A stretch of DNA of 6,584 bases from Candidatus Omnitrophota bacterium (lineage in GTDB: Bacteria; Ratteibacteria; UBA8468; B48-G9; JAFGKM01), in assembly GCA_023819545.1 (NCBI GenBank), contig JAMWCA010000068.1, positions 1 to 6,584 on the forward strand, written 5' to 3'. Position numbers and translations under genes: made by a program. Shown piece after piece: positions 5,880 through 6,584 of the stretch. The first letter of the stretch is position 1, and each line of letters starts with the position of its first letter. The notes below the pieces were generated by a model, which made no database searches, had not been told where the DNA came from, and saw nothing but the letters and a program-made list of their open reading frames with translations.

Positions 5880-6584
5880 CTTTTTCTCCAACTCTTAATT
5901 TAGCACTTCTACTTAAAGGATTTTCTTTTATTTCCTGTTCCGATGGAACCAATGGTTTTTTTGTTAAGATTTTTAATTCCTTCTTTAGTTTTAAAAAATT
6001 TTTAACAATCCTATCTTCAAGTGAATTAAAACTTATAACAAGTATTCTTCCTTTATTTTTTAAAAAATCCACTGTTTTTTCAAGTCCTATTTTTAAACAA
6101 TCCAATTCATTATTTACTTTAATTCTTAATGCAAGAAAAAATCTTGTTGCAGGATGAATTCTTTTTCTCTCTTTGAAATTCTGAGATATAAATTCAGAAA
6201 GTTCTGTTGTTGTTTCAAATTTTTTTCTTTTCCTTCTTTCTATAATTTTGTCAACTATTTTCTCACAATTTTCAATTTCTCCATAATTTTTGAAAATATA
6301 AATAAGATCCTTCCTTTGCCATTTATTTATAATATCAAAAGCAGTTAAATTAGATGACCTGTCATATCTCATATCAAGAGGACCTTCAATTTGAAAACTG
6401 AAGCCTCTTTCTGGATCTCTAACTTGTAAAAGAGAAAAACCAAGATCAAAAAGAAAGCCATCTACTTTATCTATTCCTTCTTTTTCTAAAATCTTATCTA
6501 TATTCTCAAATCCACCTTTAATCAATTTATAATTTTTGAACTCTTTTAAATTTTCTTCAGCTATTTTCAACATTTTTTCGTCTT
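5851..6584 (-). CDS. rsmH: RsmH, 16S rRNA (cytosine(1402)-N(4))-methyltransferase, 5' end missing
   Basis: RsmH (MraW) uses S-adenosylmethionine to N4-methylate C1402 of 16S rRNA in the ribosomal P site, and is usually encoded near the start of the dcw cluster. The reading frame is open to the right edge, where Asp-Glu-Lys precedes the first visible Met (6573-6571). That Met is internal: about 243 residues are visible and the family has roughly 290-315, so the N-terminal SAM-binding glycine loop lies outside the window. Numbering from that Met, the visible family motifs are VDGFLFDLG (38-45), ERGFSF (55-60), GPLDMR (64-69), NYGE (96-99), ETTTEL (120-125), HPATR (140-144) then ALRIKVN (148-154), ISFNSLEDR (180-188), LTKKPLVPS (203-211) and RSAKLRV (222-228). 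Two conserved motifs are altered: the usual ISFHSLEDR has Asn for His, and the usual LDLGVSSPQ reads FDLGFSLLQ. The lysine- and glutamate-rich tail overlaps ftsL by 29 bases. Identity is secure. Confidence 0.96.
   Translation of the reverse strand, partial: DEKMLKIAEENLKEFKNYKLIKGGFENIDKILEKEGIDKVDGFLFDLGFSLLQVRDPERGFSFQIEGPLDMRYDRSSNLTAFDIINKWQRKDLIYIFKNYGEIENCEKIVDKIIERRKRKKFETTTELSEFISQNFKERKRIHPATRFFLALRIKVNNELDCLKIGLEKTVDFLKNKGRILVISFNSLEDRIVKNFLKLKKELKILTKKPLVPSEQEIKENPLSRSAKLRVGEKDEEEKKEWK
5886..5889 (-). promoter_or_regulatory. Ribosome binding site of ftsL
   Basis: GGAG on the minus strand is followed by six bases and ATG (5879). It lies inside the rsmH coding sequence, about 35 bases before the rsmH stop. 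It decides the ftsL start in favour of 5879 over the in-frame TTG at 5891, which would overlap the site. Confidence 0.72.

Noticed and set aside
5880..5891. Upstream TTG start for ftsL, giving 118 residues
   Set aside because: The TTG overlaps the GGAG ribosome binding site, while the ATG at 5879 is correctly spaced from it.
6154..6348. Plus-strand open frame of 64 codons rich in Phe
   Set aside because: It is the complement of lysine- and glutamate-rich rsmH codons; Phe-rich antisense frames are expected opposite AAA and GAA codons.
6571..6573. ATG as the true start of rsmH
   Set aside because: The frame stays open to the window edge and the residues before it, Asp-Glu-Lys, fit the family. 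Starting here would remove the SAM-binding region.
1..6584. Hidden mobile element, defence system, CRISPR array or foreign insertion
   Set aside because: Every base is accounted for by six co-directional core genes in standard dcw order with uniform base and codon use. No repeats, transposase, integrase or RNA gene were seen.

Overview
This window is one dense, single-strand block of the division and cell wall (dcw) cluster of an AT-rich bacterium. All six genes are on the minus strand, so transcription runs from high to low coordinates: rsmH (5' end beyond the right edge) > ftsL > ftsI > murE > murF > mraY (3' end beyond the left edge). This is the classical bacterial dcw order. No gap between genes exceeds 18 bases and three of the five junctions overlap, so the genes are almost certainly one operon. 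No internal promoter, terminator, RNA gene, mobile element or CRISPR array was seen.

Region by region: 6584-5851 encodes most of RsmH, which methylates C1402 of 16S rRNA. 5879-5535 encodes a small, lysine-rich, single-pass membrane protein with the layout of FtsL. 5584-3803 encodes the septal transpeptidase FtsI (class B PBP) with all three catalytic motifs. 3825-2308 encodes MurE with the DNPR signature of meso-diaminopimelate ligases. 2306-966 encodes MurF. 947-1 encodes MraY, cut just before the place where its histidine-rich loop would lie. MurE and MurF extend UDP-MurNAc-dipeptide to the pentapeptide. MraY moves phospho-MurNAc-pentapeptide onto undecaprenyl phosphate. After later steps by genes not in the window, FtsI cross-links the peptides at the septum, with FtsL as part of its membrane complex.

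Organism: the DNA is very AT-rich. Arginine is written almost only as AGA/AGG, ATA is common for Ile, every visible stop is TAA (five of five), and the proteins are rich in Lys, Ile and Asn. TGG reads as Trp and no in-frame TGA needs to be read through, so the standard code fits. The DNPR motif predicts DAP-type peptidoglycan. This suggests a low-GC bacterium, perhaps thermophilic or from a poorly cultured lineage, but the window alone does not fix the phylum.

I found no undescribed system here. The points worth a second look are modest: substitutions in highly conserved motifs of RsmH and MurE, three successive out-of-frame overlaps of 29, 50 and 23 bases in the same relative phase, an A8 tract inside the rsmH/ftsL overlap, and the contrast between genes with a strong ribosome binding site (ftsL, mraY) and genes with little or none (ftsI, murE).
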